Notes: generated by a model not told the origin, from the letters alone. A stretch of 41,816 nt of DNA from Roseburia sp. (GCA_023664725.1 JAMPFA010000011.1:1-41816); one strand, 5' to 3'. Positions 16,401-24,703 are shown, counted from the first letter of the stretch. Made by a program: numbers and translations.

Positions 16401-17378
16401 ATGAGACCCTTACAGATTGGAAATGTTATCTTAAAAAATAATCTGATCTTGGCACCTATGGCAGGCGTAACAGACCTGCCATTTCGCTTGCTGTGCAAGG
16501 AGCAGGGAGCGGGCTTACTTTGTATGGAGATGGTAAGCGCCAAAGCGATCCTCTATAAAAACAGAAACACAGAGGAGCTTCTTCAGATTGAAGAGGAAGA
16601 GCGCCCGGTATCTCTGCAGCTTTTCGGCTCAGATCCGGATGTGATCAGCGAGATGGCAAAGCAGATAGAGGAGCGGCCCTTTGATATTCTTGACATCAAT
16701 ATGGGGTGTCCTATGCCAAAGGTGGTAAACAACGGGGACGGCTCGGCGCTTATGAAAAATCCTGTTTTAGCAGGAAAGATTATAGAAAAGACAGTGAAGG
16801 CCATAAAAAAGCCGGTGACGGTGAAAATACGAAAAGGCTTTGACGAAAATCATGTCAACGCTGTGGAGCTGGCACATATTGCAGAAGAGTCCGGCGCTGC
16901 GGCGGTGGCGGTCCACGGAAGAACTAGAGAGCAGTATTACTCCGGGAAAGCGGACTGGGAGATTATCCGAAAGGTGAAAGAGGCAGTCAAAATACCGGTT
17001 ATCGGCAATGGGGATCTCACCTGCGGGGCAGATGTGGCTGCCATGGAGGAACTTACCGGGTGCGACGGCTTTATGATCGCAAGGGGGGCTCAGGGTAATC
17101 CCTGGATTTTTAAACAGATCCTTTTCTATATGGAAACAGGAACGGAAATGGAAAAGCCGAATTTTCAGGAGATGACAGATATGCTTTTGCGTCATGCCAG
17201 ATTGCTTTTAGAATATAAGGGAGAGTACATCGGCATAAGAGAAATGCGAAAACATGCGGCCTGGTATACAGCGGGATACCGCAATTCATCCAAACTTCGG
17301 AGAAGGATAAACGAAGTGGAAAATTTTGAGGAGCTTAAGGCTCTATTTCAGGAGGTTTCGTCATATAATACTCCATAG
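16401..17378 (+). CDS. dusB: tRNA-dihydrouridine synthase
   Basis: Flavin-dependent reduction of uridine to dihydrouridine in tRNA. 325 residues with an FMN-binding TIM barrel: LAPMAGVTDLPFR at the N-terminus, DINMGCPMPKVVNNGDGSALM containing the catalytic cysteine (NMGCP), KIRKGF, VHGRTREQYYSG and IGNGDL. The dusB-greA-lysS order is widely conserved in Clostridia and supports the assignment. The Gram-positive enzyme could equally be called Dus1/DusB by phylogeny. Confidence 0.95.
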   Translation: MRPLQIGNVILKNNLILAPMAGVTDLPFRLLCKEQGAGLLCMEMVSAKAILYKNRNTEELLQIEEEERPVSLQLFGSDPDVISEMAKQIEERPFDILDINMGCPMPKVVNNGDGSALMKNPVLAGKIIEKTVKAIKKPVTVKIRKGFDENHVNAVELAHIAEESGAAAVAVHGRTREQYYSGKADWEIIRKVKEAVKIPVIGNGDLTCGADVAAMEELTGCDGFMIARGAQGNPWIFKQILFYMETGTEMEKPNFQEMTDMLLRHARLLLEYKGEYIGIREMRKHAAWYTAGYRNSSKLRRRINEVENFEELKALFQEVSSYNTP

Positions 17379-17393
17379 ACGGGAGTGGTATAT

Positions 17394-18011
17394 ATGGTGA
17401 AAAAGTCTTTTTTTGCATGGATAAAAGAAAAACTGCGTTTTATAACTGAGAAAAAGGAGACAAAACAGTGGGAGAAAGAGCCTGAGAAGAAGAGAGACAA
17501 TCCCTATCTTCCCTATATCCGAAAAATTATGGAGACGGTGCTCTTTGCGAAGCAGATCAGCTACCGAGATTTTTATCCTGTTCTTGTGGACGGTGAGGAG
17601 CCGGAAAAAACGCTTTTTGCGGCGGGAGAGCTTGGGGCAGATGTAAACCGCATGGCAATTTTAACGGACAATGCCGAATATTTTGAAGACTACAGGGATA
17701 CTATGTATGAGGATCAGGGGCTTATTGTGGAAATTTATCCAAAAGAGAAGGATTGCCTTGCAAATCTTTTGAAATGCAGGGAAGGGAAAATGGTATTTCT
17801 GGATTTTGAAAGGGAAGACGAACTGATCTTTGGACAGTCCTTTGGGGATAAAATATATATCCCTGTATTTAAAAGGCCATGGGAAATTGACGGAAATATT
17901 GACATTGTTTTGCCTATCGGGTATAATACAATGATTGTCAGTGGTATTTATTTTGAGGAGAAACAGCCTGTTTACGATAAATTTGAACAGGCTTTTTACA
18001 GTAAAGAATAA
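17394..18011 (+). CDS. conserved hypothetical protein between dusB and greA
   Basis: 205 residues, not recognised. A basic N-terminus (MVKKSFFAWIKEKLRFITEKKE, possibly amphipathic) is followed by an alpha/beta-looking acidic domain. There is no clear signal peptide or membrane helix. ATG 17394 has GGGAG 8 nt upstream and is preferred to a GTG at 17385. It lies 15 bp after dusB and 20 bp before greA, so it should be co-transcribed with translation-related genes; that is context only. Confidence 0.7.
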   Translation: MVKKSFFAWIKEKLRFITEKKETKQWEKEPEKKRDNPYLPYIRKIMETVLFAKQISYRDFYPVLVDGEEPEKTLFAAGELGADVNRMAILTDNAEYFEDYRDTMYEDQGLIVEIYPKEKDCLANLLKCREGKMVFLDFEREDELIFGQSFGDKIYIPVFKRPWEIDGNIDIVLPIGYNTMIVSGIYFEEKQPVYDKFEQAFYSKE

Positions 18012-18031
18012 CGAGGAAAGGTAGAAAAGAG

Positions 18032-18511
18032 ATGGATAAGAAAAATATTTTAACGTATCAGGGACTGAAAAAGTTAGAGGATGAGCTGCAGGATTTAAAG
18101 GTAGTAAAGAGAAAAGATGTTGCCCAGAAAATTAAAGAGGCAAGGGAGCAGGGCGACTTGTCCGAGAATGCAGAGTATGATGCTGCAAAAGACGAGCAGA
18201 GGGATATTGAGGCACGTATTGAAGAGATTGAGAAGATTTTAAAAAATGCGGAAGTTGTTGTGGAGGAAGAGGTAGAGCTGGATAAAATCAGCATTGGCTG
18301 TACTGTCCGCATCTTAGACTGTGAGTTTGACGAAGAGCTGGAGTATAAAATTGTTGGTTCCACTGAGGCAAACAGCCTGAAAGGAAAGATTTCCAATGAG
18401 TCTCCGGTGGGACGGGCATTGATGGGCGCAAAGATCGGAGATACCGTAACGGTAGAGACACAGGTAGGAGAGTTGTCCTACAAGGTCTTGGAAATTCAGC
18501 GTTCGCTGTAA
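18032..18511 (+). CDS. greA: transcription elongation factor GreA
   Basis: Rescues backtracked RNA polymerase by stimulating transcript cleavage. 159 residues: the N-terminal coiled coil (about 8-75), with the tip acidic residues in EQGDLSENAEYDAAKDEQ, and the C-terminal FKBP-like domain (ISNESPVGRALMGAKIGDTV). GAGGAAAGG precedes the ATG. lysS follows after 14 bp. Confidence 0.97.
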   Translation: MDKKNILTYQGLKKLEDELQDLKVVKRKDVAQKIKEAREQGDLSENAEYDAAKDEQRDIEARIEEIEKILKNAEVVVEEEVELDKISIGCTVRILDCEFDEELEYKIVGSTEANSLKGKISNESPVGRALMGAKIGDTVTVETQVGELSYKVLEIQRSL

Positions 18512-18525
18512 AACGGGAGGATAAA

Positions 18526-20013
18526 ATGGCAGAGCAGAAGAATGTACAGGAGCAGGATATTAATCAGTTGTTGAAGGTGCGGCGGGAAAAATTGCAGGAT
18601 TTGCAGGATAACGGAAAGGACCCGTTTCGCATTACAAAATTTGATGTGACCCATCACAGCATAGAAATCAAAGAGAACTTTGATTCCATGGAAGGGCAGA
18701 CGGTCACCATTGCGGGGCGCATGATGTTTAAGCGGGTGATGGGGAAAGCATCTTTTTGCAACGTGACTGATTTAAAGGGCAGTATCCAGGCATATGTGGC
18801 AAGGGACAGCATCGGAGAGGAATCCTACAAGGACTTTAAAAAGTATGATGTGGGAGATATTCTGGGAATCACAGGGGAAGTGTTTAAAACAAAAACCGGG
18901 GAGATTTCTGTCCATGCATCTTCTGTCACCCTTCTGTCAAAGAGTTTACAGATTTTGCCGGAGAAATTCCACGGACTTACCGATACGGACACAAGATACC
19001 GTCAGCGCTATGTGGATCTGATCATGAATGAGGAGGTAAAAAATACCTTTATCAAGCGTTCTAAGGTGATTAGCAGCATCCGCAGGTACTTGGACGGGGA
19101 AGGCTTTATGGAGGTGGAGACTCCTATGCTGGTTTCCAATGCAGGAGGAGCAGCGGCAAGACCTTTCGAGACACATTTTAATGCGCTGAATGAGGATCTG
19201 AAACTTCGTATTTCCCTGGAGCTTTACTTAAAGCGTCTGATCGTAGGGGGAATGGAGCGTGTGTATGAGATTGGCAGAGTGTTCAGAAACGAGGGGCTTG
19301 ATACCAGACATAACCCGGAGTTTACCCTTATGGAACTGTATCAGGCATATACAGACTATCACGGCATGATGGATCTGACAGAAAATCTTTACCGCTACGT
19401 GGCAAAAGAGGTGACAGGCTCTTTTGTATTGACTTACGGGGAGCACGAGATGGATTTGTCCAAGCCTTTTGAGAGGCTTACTATGGTGGATGCGGTAAAG
19501 AAATATGGCAATGTAGATTTTGATGAAATTCATTCTACGGAAGAGGCAAAGAAGCTGGCAGATGAGCATCATATCGAATATGAGGACAGGCATACGAAAG
19601 GTGATATTTTAAATCTGTTCTTTGAGGAATATGTGGAAGAGCATTTGATACAGCCCACCTTTATTATGGATCATCCTGTGGAGATTTCTCCCCTTACAAA
19701 GAAGAAGCCGGACAATCCTGATTATGTGGAGCGTTTTGAGTTCTTTATGAACGGCTGGGAGATGGCAAATGCTTATTCAGAGTTGAATGATCCTATTGAC
19801 CAGAGGGCACGGTTTGAGGCTCAGGAGAAGTTGTTGGCAGCAGGGGATGAAGAGGCAAATCATACGGATGAGGATTTCCTCAATGCGCTCAGTATTGGGA
19901 TGCCGCCTACTGGGGGAATTGGATTTGGAATTGACCGGATGGTAATGATGATGACGAATTCGCCAGCGATAAGGGATGTATTGCTCTTCCCGACAATGCG
20001 AACAGTCGATTGA
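18526..20013 (+). CDS. lysS: lysyl-tRNA synthetase, class II
   Basis: Charges tRNA-Lys. 495 residues: an N-terminal OB-fold anticodon domain (about 60-150), then the class II core with motif 1 (about 180-200), motif 2 (RVFRNEGLDTRHNPEFTLMELYQAY) and motif 3 (GGIGFGIDRMVMMMTNSPAIRDVLLFP). The catalytic core is complete. The protein ends three residues after LFPTMR. The sequence directly behind is accessory DNA, so the last residues, or a longer native tail, may have been replaced at an insertion point. It closes the housekeeping operon; no terminator hairpin is seen after it. Confidence 0.96.
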   Translation: MAEQKNVQEQDINQLLKVRREKLQDLQDNGKDPFRITKFDVTHHSIEIKENFDSMEGQTVTIAGRMMFKRVMGKASFCNVTDLKGSIQAYVARDSIGEESYKDFKKYDVGDILGITGEVFKTKTGEISVHASSVTLLSKSLQILPEKFHGLTDTDTRYRQRYVDLIMNEEVKNTFIKRSKVISSIRRYLDGEGFMEVETPMLVSNAGGAAARPFETHFNALNEDLKLRISLELYLKRLIVGGMERVYEIGRVFRNEGLDTRHNPEFTLMELYQAYTDYHGMMDLTENLYRYVAKEVTGSFVLTYGEHEMDLSKPFERLTMVDAVKKYGNVDFDEIHSTEEAKKLADEHHIEYEDRHTKGDILNLFFEEYVEEHLIQPTFIMDHPVEISPLTKKKPDNPDYVERFEFFMNGWEMANAYSELNDPIDQRARFEAQEKLLAAGDEEANHTDEDFLNALSIGMPPTGGIGFGIDRMVMMMTNSPAIRDVLLFPTMRTVD

Positions 20014-20218
20014 AAAAGCCAGTAAAATCAAGGGTTTCAGGGGTTTGAACCAAGTCTACTAACACACCTGCTAACATAAATTTAGGTTAGACAGTACCCG
20101 ATAATACTCGAAAAGTGTCAAATAGCTATTTCAGAGTTCAACAAAATAATTCGTACTAAGGGCATTTGTCCAGCAACGACCGGAGCGAAGCGTAGACCGC
20201 AGAGCGCCGACAACACAC
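20014..20218. other. non-coding junction region behind lysS
   Basis: No gene recognised. It has a GC-rich stretch at about 20176-20213 unlike its AT-rich flanks. It marks the left edge of the accessory zone and could contain an old attachment site. I found no second copy of the lysS 3' end in the window. Confidence 0.35.
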
Positions 20219-20460
20219 ATGGTTTTTGCAAATGAGGAACATGAGAAGTTAGGGCAGGCAAGGTATCAGGCTGTTACCATAAGGCATTGATTTTCATTCT
20301 CGGCATTTCAGAGGACACAAGGAATCATTTCAGCCAGATTTATGATATTAAGTCCGGGTATGTCAAGCCGGAATGCCTGCATCAGGGCTGGCAGACAAGC
20401 CGGATATTGACAAAGCAAAGGGAAAGGAGGAAACGCTTTAGACATAAAAATTTCGGCTGA
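20219..20460 (+). pseudogene. broken DUF6075-like gene
   Basis: ATG 20219 opens MVFANEEHEKL and stops after 23 codons. In the -1 frame from about 20278 the reading continues KALIFILGISEDTRNHF, then an IYDIKSGYVKPECLHQGWQTS stretch, which resembles the C-terminal half of DUF6075 proteins common on phages and conjugative elements. The central part is missing and the end runs into the IS30 inverted repeat. It is thus frameshifted, internally deleted and interrupted. Family assignment is from memory of the motif. Confidence 0.55.
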
Positions 20461-20485
20461 AGTGAAAAATTTATTTCCACTTTGA
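20456..20485 (+). repeat. terminal inverted repeat, left end of IS30-family element
   Basis: Begins GCTGAAGTGAAAAA and ends TTTCCACTTTGA; it pairs with 21601-21630, differing only at positions 9 and 14. Confidence 0.85.
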
Positions 20486-20501
20486 AAACGTCTCAGAAAG
20501 A

Positions 20502-20545
20502 AGTGGCATTTACTCTTACAGAAAGGGTCAATGCCACTGTTTTTA
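20502..20545 (+). terminator. terminator-like hairpin inside IS30 end
   Basis: AGTGGCATT (20502-20510) and AATGCCACT (20530-20538) form a perfect 9-bp stem followed by GTTTTTAT. It would block transcription entering from the lysS side. Confidence 0.6.
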
Positions 20546-20753
20546 TAGAAAAAAGCAGAAATAAGTGTTACACTTTATCTATCAGATGGATGCTTTGGCA
20601 GGATTTCTGTGTATTTTATTGCAGGCCAAAAAGGCGGGCTTTAGTCGAACATTTGTACTGCGTAGGACTAAATTCCACCTCATATATGGGAAATATGATC
20701 TGCTCTGACAGCCATCTGTGGAAATTTTATTTATTTTTTGAGAAGATAAGGTT

Positions 20754-21530
20754 TCAGGAGACTTTATCTTTCTCTATCTTATGAATACCGAATGCTTCAA
20801 GCCTTTCATACAGGTCATGGTACATGAAGTCCGCCAGTTCCAGAGGGCTCTTTCCGCCAAGCTTTTCTGCCGGGGCAGGGTCAATGTGGCTGAGGGCAGT
20901 ATTGAGCGCATCCTGCCCTGTCAGCCCTAAAGCGGCCAGATCGGTCCCTTTCGGGAAGATATAGCGCAGCTCGATATGCTTGTTTTCAAGGCTGCCCTTC
21001 TGGCCTGACTGCATAGGGTCACAGTAGAAGAGGCGGGTGCGCCTTGTGCCGTCCGGGCTTGTCTCCATTGCATCGGCAGACATAAATTCAGAGCCCCTAT
21101 AATTATAGAGAGTTTTTTCCGAGATATTTAATTCCGGATGTGCGGCTAAGATCTGGTAAGGGGAAAGCCCCTGTTTAAGTAAAGGGGCAACGACGGAAGC
21201 AATGGCTTTGGCTTCGTTCACAGTGAGGTTAACGCCCTGGCGGGAATCGACAAGGGTAGTGCGGTAATCCAAGTGGGCGTCTTCCGGAGAGTACTGGTAT
21301 TTATTAAAGCGGCATTTAGACCAGTCAGAACAGCCGTTGCAGGCGCCGGGGGAGCGGTCCCTCCTGGAGGGATGTAGTCAGGACAGTCGGGAGTACACAG
21401 GCGGCCATGGATGCACTTTTTGTAATTGGAGCATTCGAGGGGCATCTTACATTTATGGGTAAGTGACCTGTGCAGTTTGATCTCTTTGCCGACAGTGGAT
21501 TTGTCCTTGCCGATGGCTGTCAGGTATCAT
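20754..21530 (-). pseudogene. IS30-family transposase, frameshifted and internally deleted
   Basis: Read on the minus strand. The first part (about 21530-21340) carries the helix-turn-helix remnant GKDKSTVGKEIKLHRSLTHKC and a cysteine-rich stretch (CSNYKKCIHGRLCTPDC). A frameshift near 21340-21360 moves it into the next frame (about 21330-20754), which reads YRTTLVDSRQGVNL and GLSPYQILAAHPEL and then ISEKTLYNY. The DDE region is then largely missing: sequence jumps to FYCDPMQSGQKGSLENKH, which retains the last catalytic Glu, and continues to a normal C-terminus (KSPLELADFMYHDLYERLEAFGI). The start codon region is also missing. Confidence 0.8.
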
Positions 21531-21600
21531 AAGTGTAAGACTAAATACAGCATTTGTGGAAGTGGAAGAAGGTGAAAGACTAAAATCCACTCCGCCCCTA

Positions 21601-21630
21601 TCAAAGTGGAAATAAACTTTTTACTTCAGC
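21601..21630 (-). repeat. terminal inverted repeat, right end of IS30-family element
   Basis: Reverse complement begins GCTGAAGTAAAAAG and ends TTTCCACTTTGA; partner of 20456-20485. Confidence 0.85.
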
Positions 21631-21655
21631 GACACAAACTATGGCATAGCAGAAC

Positions 21656-21684
21656 TTGCAGGATCAATACAGATATGATAAAAT
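21656..21684 (+). promoter_or_regulatory. promoter of the 31-codon peptide gene
   Basis: TTGCAG (21656-21661), 17-bp spacer, TAAAAT (21679-21684), giving a start about 28 nt before the ATG. It lies just outside the IS30 right end. Confidence 0.65.
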
Positions 21685-21719
21685 ATAGTTGAAATATTGA
21701 AAAAGGGAGGTATGGGAAA

Positions 21720-21815
21720 ATGGGATATGATACAGTTAAAATAATAGTTGACATTGCATTTGTTGTTTGTGTTATTATTTGTATTATTCTAGCCATAAAG
21801 CGGAGAAAGAAATAA
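21720..21815 (+). CDS. 31-aa hydrophobic peptide, candidate type I toxin-like (holin-like) peptide
   Basis: The reading frame starts MGYDTVKIIVD, has one hydrophobic helix (about residues 7-25, rich in Ile and Val) and ends in a basic tail (KRRKK). GGGAGG lies 9 nt upstream of the ATG. A promoter sits 36 bp upstream and a terminator begins 3 bp after the stop, so this is a complete compact transcription unit of about 150 nt. The layout and composition resemble type I toxin peptides of the Hol_Tox/Fst/TxpA kind. I did not find a clear promoter for an antisense RNA, so toxin function is an inference. A small membrane regulator or an unstable spurious peptide are the alternatives. Confidence 0.55.
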   Translation: MGYDTVKIIVDIAFVVCVIICIILAIKRRKK

Positions 21816-21817
21816 AG

Positions 21818-21848
21818 ATCAGCGGTAGTTTCTATCGCTGATTTTTAT
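21818..21848 (+). terminator. terminator of the 31-codon peptide gene
   Basis: ATCAGCGGTA (21818-21827) pairs with TATCGCTGAT (21833-21842), with one G-U pair and a 5-nt loop; TTTTATTT follows. Confidence 0.8.
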
Positions 21849-22041
21849 TTCTTTAACGAGCCACCTTATTACGTGATTGAAAAAACGGAAAGATATTCTT
21901 GTGATTGGTAAAACTATTGAACGTGACGGGAAAAATATCATATTATCGGAATGACTATGGAAGAATGTGTATAATCATTTCATACCTGTTTGTACCCTTT
22001 AATTTTATGTTAAGAGCATATGGAAAGGAGAAATTACGAAA

Positions 22042-22965
22042 ATGAAGAAAAAAATAATCACATCCATTTTTATCAGCGTTTTGGCAATTAGTTCACTGTC
22101 TGCCTGTGGAAATCCCTCACAAAAAAGTACAGAAGCCAGGGAGCAGGCAGCAGAAATGGCCGCTGAGGCAGGAACGGATAGCAAATCTGCCACAGAAAAA
22201 ACAGAAGCAGATGCTAATGATTATTACGAAGCGGGGTATGCTTGTCTGTATGGTTTGAATGGGCAGAAAATCGATTATGAAGCGGCTTTGAATAATTTTC
22301 AACAGGCATTGGAAAAGGGAAAGACCGAAGCAAATTTATACCTGGGTCTGTTGTATGATTGGCATATAGGTCCCGAATATGACTATGCTAAGGCAAAGGC
22401 ATATTATGAGGCGGCAGGGGATAATCCTTATGCACAGTCGTTGTTAGGTTTTATGTATTATTTTGGACACGGAGTGGAAGAAGATCCTGTTAAGGCTCAG
22501 GAATTGTTTGATGAAGTTATTGCAGCCGGTTGTGCGGATGGTTATTATGGAAGCGCTACGATCGCATGGGATGAAAAAGATTATGCGACTGCTTTTGAAT
22601 ACCTGAATAAAGCAGCAGAAGGAGAGAGCCAGATATTTACTTCTGCGACTATGTATGATCTAGGTTATTTATATTTACGTGGGAGGGGCGTAGAGCAGAA
22701 TTATGGCAAAGCACTGGAGTGTTATGAAAAAGCGGCAGATTTAGGGGACAGTTCTGCCATGGATATGATAGGTTACTTGTATGAATCTGGGGAGGGAGTA
22801 GAGCAGGATTATAAAATAGCACTGGAGTGGTATGAAAGGGCAGCGAATTTAGGAAACTTTGTTTCCATGGAACATATAGCCTATATGTATGAAAATGGCT
22901 TAGGTGTAGCAAAAGATTCTGTGAAAGCAAAAGAGTGGTATGAGAAAGCTGAGGCGGCAGAGTAA
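22042..22965 (+). CDS. Sel1-repeat lipoprotein
   Basis: 307 residues. A lipoprotein signal peptide ends in the lipobox LSAC, with C22 as the acylated residue. An Ala/Glu/Lys linker follows, then a solenoid of Sel1-like (TPR-related) repeats of about 36 residues, best seen in the last three (e.g. LGYLYLRGRGVEQNYGKALECYEKAADLGD). Such repeats mediate protein-protein contacts; no enzyme domain is seen. Exposed on the outer face of the membrane. AAAGGAG precedes the ATG and a terminator follows, so it is probably monocistronic. It sits in the accessory zone and may be acquired. Confidence 0.88.
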   Translation: MKKKIITSIFISVLAISSLSACGNPSQKSTEAREQAAEMAAEAGTDSKSATEKTEADANDYYEAGYACLYGLNGQKIDYEAALNNFQQALEKGKTEANLYLGLLYDWHIGPEYDYAKAKAYYEAAGDNPYAQSLLGFMYYFGHGVEEDPVKAQELFDEVIAAGCADGYYGSATIAWDEKDYATAFEYLNKAAEGESQIFTSATMYDLGYLYLRGRGVEQNYGKALECYEKAADLGDSSAMDMIGYLYESGEGVEQDYKIALEWYERAANLGNFVSMEHIAYMYENGLGVAKDSVKAKEWYEKAEAAE

Positions 22966-22996
22966 GGAGATGCTGGCAAATATAGAAAAGAAGGAA

Positions 22997-23034
22997 GGGA
23001 TATTCCAAAATAGCGAATGGGAATATCCCTTTTT
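22997..23034 (+). terminator. terminator after the Sel1 lipoprotein gene
   Basis: GGGATATTCC (22997-23006) and GGAATATCCC (23020-23029) form a 10-bp stem followed by TTTTTG. Confidence 0.85.
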
Positions 23035-23082
23035 GTTATCGTCAGCAAAACCAAATTAGAAATTATGTTAAATATGAGGATA

Positions 23083-23111
23083 TTGACAAAAAGGATAATA
23101 CAATTTATAAT
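23083..23111 (+). promoter_or_regulatory. promoter of the TetR-CPBP operon
   Basis: TTGACA (23083-23088), 17-bp spacer, TATAAT (23106-23111): a consensus promoter. Confidence 0.8.
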
Positions 23112-23130
23112 ATTATCTGCGTTATATAAC
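23107..23130 (+). promoter_or_regulatory. candidate TetR operator palindromes
   Basis: ATAATATTAT (23107-23116), overlapping the -10 box, and GTTATATAAC (23121-23130), at the transcription start, are both perfect 10-bp palindromes. Their position fits autorepression by the TetR protein encoded next. AT-rich composition makes chance palindromes possible. Confidence 0.45.
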
Positions 23131-23158
23131 ATGAATAATTATAAAAAAGGAGAAAGCA

Positions 23159-23731
23159 ATGCCTCCAAAAGCAAAAATCTCAAAAGACATGGTTATTGAT
23201 GCTGCATTCGAGGTTGCCCGGGAAATAGGTGCGGAAAATATCAATGCAAGGACAGTATCAAACAAGCTGAATTGTTCCACACAGCCTGTCATGTATCATT
23301 TTGCCACGATTGAGGAATTAAAAAGAGCAGCCTATAAAAAAACGGACCGGTTCCATACGGAATATCTGATGAATATTCCAGAAACAGGGGAAGGTGTAAT
23401 GCTTGGAATAGGGTTGAATTATATTCGATTTGCAGTTGAAGAGCCCCATTTGTTCCGCTTTCTTTTTCAATCAGGATTTGTCATCGAAAACAGCCTGCTT
23501 GAAATGATAGATTCCCAGGAACTGATACCTGTTCTTTCTGTGATGCAGAAAGAAATAAGTTTGAGTATAGAACAGGTAAAAGAAGTTTTTGTAACGCTTT
23601 CGATGTTCGTCCATGGATATGCCAGCATCATTGCAAACAACTCCTTAGAGTATGATGAAAAACTTATAACGACGCATTTACAGCGGGTATATACAGGTGC
23701 AATATTAGCAATACGGGAGGAAGCAAAATGA
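23159..23731 (+). CDS. TetR/AcrR-family transcriptional regulator
   Basis: 190 residues. The N-terminal helix-turn-helix (about 8-55: VIDAAFEVAREIGAENINARTVSNKLNCSTQPVMYHF) matches the TetR fold; the rest is a helical ligand-binding domain of unknown ligand. AAAAGGAG precedes the ATG. The TGA overlaps the ATG of the CPBP protease gene (ATGA), so the pair is coupled and the regulator probably controls it. Base composition is more AT-rich than the core genes. Confidence 0.88.
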   Translation: MPPKAKISKDMVIDAAFEVAREIGAENINARTVSNKLNCSTQPVMYHFATIEELKRAAYKKTDRFHTEYLMNIPETGEGVMLGIGLNYIRFAVEEPHLFRFLFQSGFVIENSLLEMIDSQELIPVLSVMQKEISLSIEQVKEVFVTLSMFVHGYASIIANNSLEYDEKLITTHLQRVYTGAILAIREEAK

Positions 23732-24378
23732 GTAAAATAAGTAAAACATCACTGATCGCAATCGTTTTTATGGTAATTTTTTCGTTATCAGGCCTTATCG
23801 TTTCGCAAAAATCACCAAGTTTATCATCTGTTACTTTAATAATTGGAATAATCGTATTTTTTATTACATGGAAAACAGAAAAAGCAGAAGGAAACGGAGA
23901 CGGACTGGATCTTAAAAAAGTTCCTGGGCAGCTTAAAGATAAAAGGGTTTTGCTTTTGATCATGATGCCAATGTTCATGAATATTATCTGCACTGTACTG
24001 GCAAACTTTTTCGTTCCAGAGTTTATAGAGCATTTAAAAGGAAGAACGGATTTCCTTGCGCTGGGTAAATTACCAATACTTATTATAGAGCTTATAATAG
24101 CTGCTTTAGGGGAGGAAATAGCATGGAGAGCGTTTTTTCAAAAACAGCTTGCCAAAGTAATTCCTTTCGTTCCTGCGCTTATTATTTCATCAGCATTATT
24201 TGCAATTTGTCATATTACTCGTGGAAATGTGGTCGTTGTATTGTATGATATCCTGTTTGTATTTATCAATGCAGTGTTTTATGGTATGATTTTCCGAAAA
24301 ACGGACAATGCATATGTTAGTACACTGGCGCACTTTTTGGCGAATCTATTGGGGATTATTGAGGTGATGTTTCTTTAA
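23728..24378 (+). CDS. CPBP-family (CAAX/Abi) intramembrane metalloprotease
   Basis: 216 residues with several membrane helices. All family motifs are present: E129-E130 and R134 in GEEIAWRAFF, H162 in FAICHIT, and H202/N206 in HFLAN, which together coordinate zinc. Bacterial members include bacteriocin self-immunity proteins and maturation proteases, so with a TetR partner it may be an inducible immunity or stress function; the substrate is unknown. The start overlaps the tetR stop by 4 bp. Confidence 0.9.
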   Translation: MSKISKTSLIAIVFMVIFSLSGLIVSQKSPSLSSVTLIIGIIVFFITWKTEKAEGNGDGLDLKKVPGQLKDKRVLLLIMMPMFMNIICTVLANFFVPEFIEHLKGRTDFLALGKLPILIIELIIAALGEEIAWRAFFQKQLAKVIPFVPALIISSALFAICHITRGNVVVVLYDILFVFINAVFYGMIFRKTDNAYVSTLAHFLANLLGIIEVMFL

Positions 24379-24470
24379 TTGCTTTCGGAGAACTCATGAG
24401 ATGCATAGATTATGTAAAAATCCTTATATCGGGAGACAACTCAGAGTATGTTTTTCCAACTTAACTGTCA

Positions 24471-24703
24471 TTAATCCCACTGCTTCTGCAGAAACGCAGC
24501 AATATCCATTGCCTTTGGCGGGCATCCGCCCACTTGAATTACATTTGCATTGTTTACATCGGTGCTTCCCACCCTCAGCTCCTCGGCCAACCGGATATAG
24601 GGGATGTCCTGCGAATTGCAGCTAGTCTGGCGGCCTGTAATATACGGATTGCCATCTCCTTGTAATCTTCTCCCTGTATTACATAAAAATCATTTTTTGA
24701 CAT
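24471..24703 (-). pseudogene. frameshifted minus-strand ORF, family not recognised
   Basis: ATG at 24703 opens MSKNDFYVIQGEDYKEMAIR; a frame change near 24610-24630 moves to a second reading (CNSQDIPYIRLAEELRVGS, later QVGGCPPKAMDIAAFLQKQWD) that ends with TAA at 24471-24473. Both halves look like real protein sequence, so this is likely a broken gene. I cannot name the family. Confidence 0.4.

Larger units (their letters stand above)
20456..21630 (-). mobile_element. IS30-family element, internally deleted derivative
   Basis: About 1.18 kb bounded by 30-bp inverted repeats (20456-20485 and 21601-21630, 28 of 30 identical). It contains a damaged minus-strand IS30-type transposase and, on the transposase-distal side, about 270 bp of non-coding DNA with a terminator-like hairpin. 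I could not identify a clear target-site duplication. Without the first two catalytic aspartates it cannot move by itself but might be mobilised by an intact relative. Confidence 0.75.

Noticed and set aside
20482-20784. Plus-strand open frame of 100 codons inside the IS30 element
   Set aside because: It spans the inverted repeat, a terminator hairpin and the end of the transposase gene; composition is not protein-like.
21850-22020. Possible gene remnant (reads EPPYYVIEKTERYSCDW in one frame, VIGKTIERDGKNIILSE in another)
   Set aside because: Too short and in two frames with no start or recognisable family; not strong enough to annotate.
23107-23145. Small antisense RNA or second promoter in the AT-rich tetR leader
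   Set aside because: Palindromic AT-rich sequence gives TATAAT-like matches on both strands by chance; no paired -35 on the minus strand.
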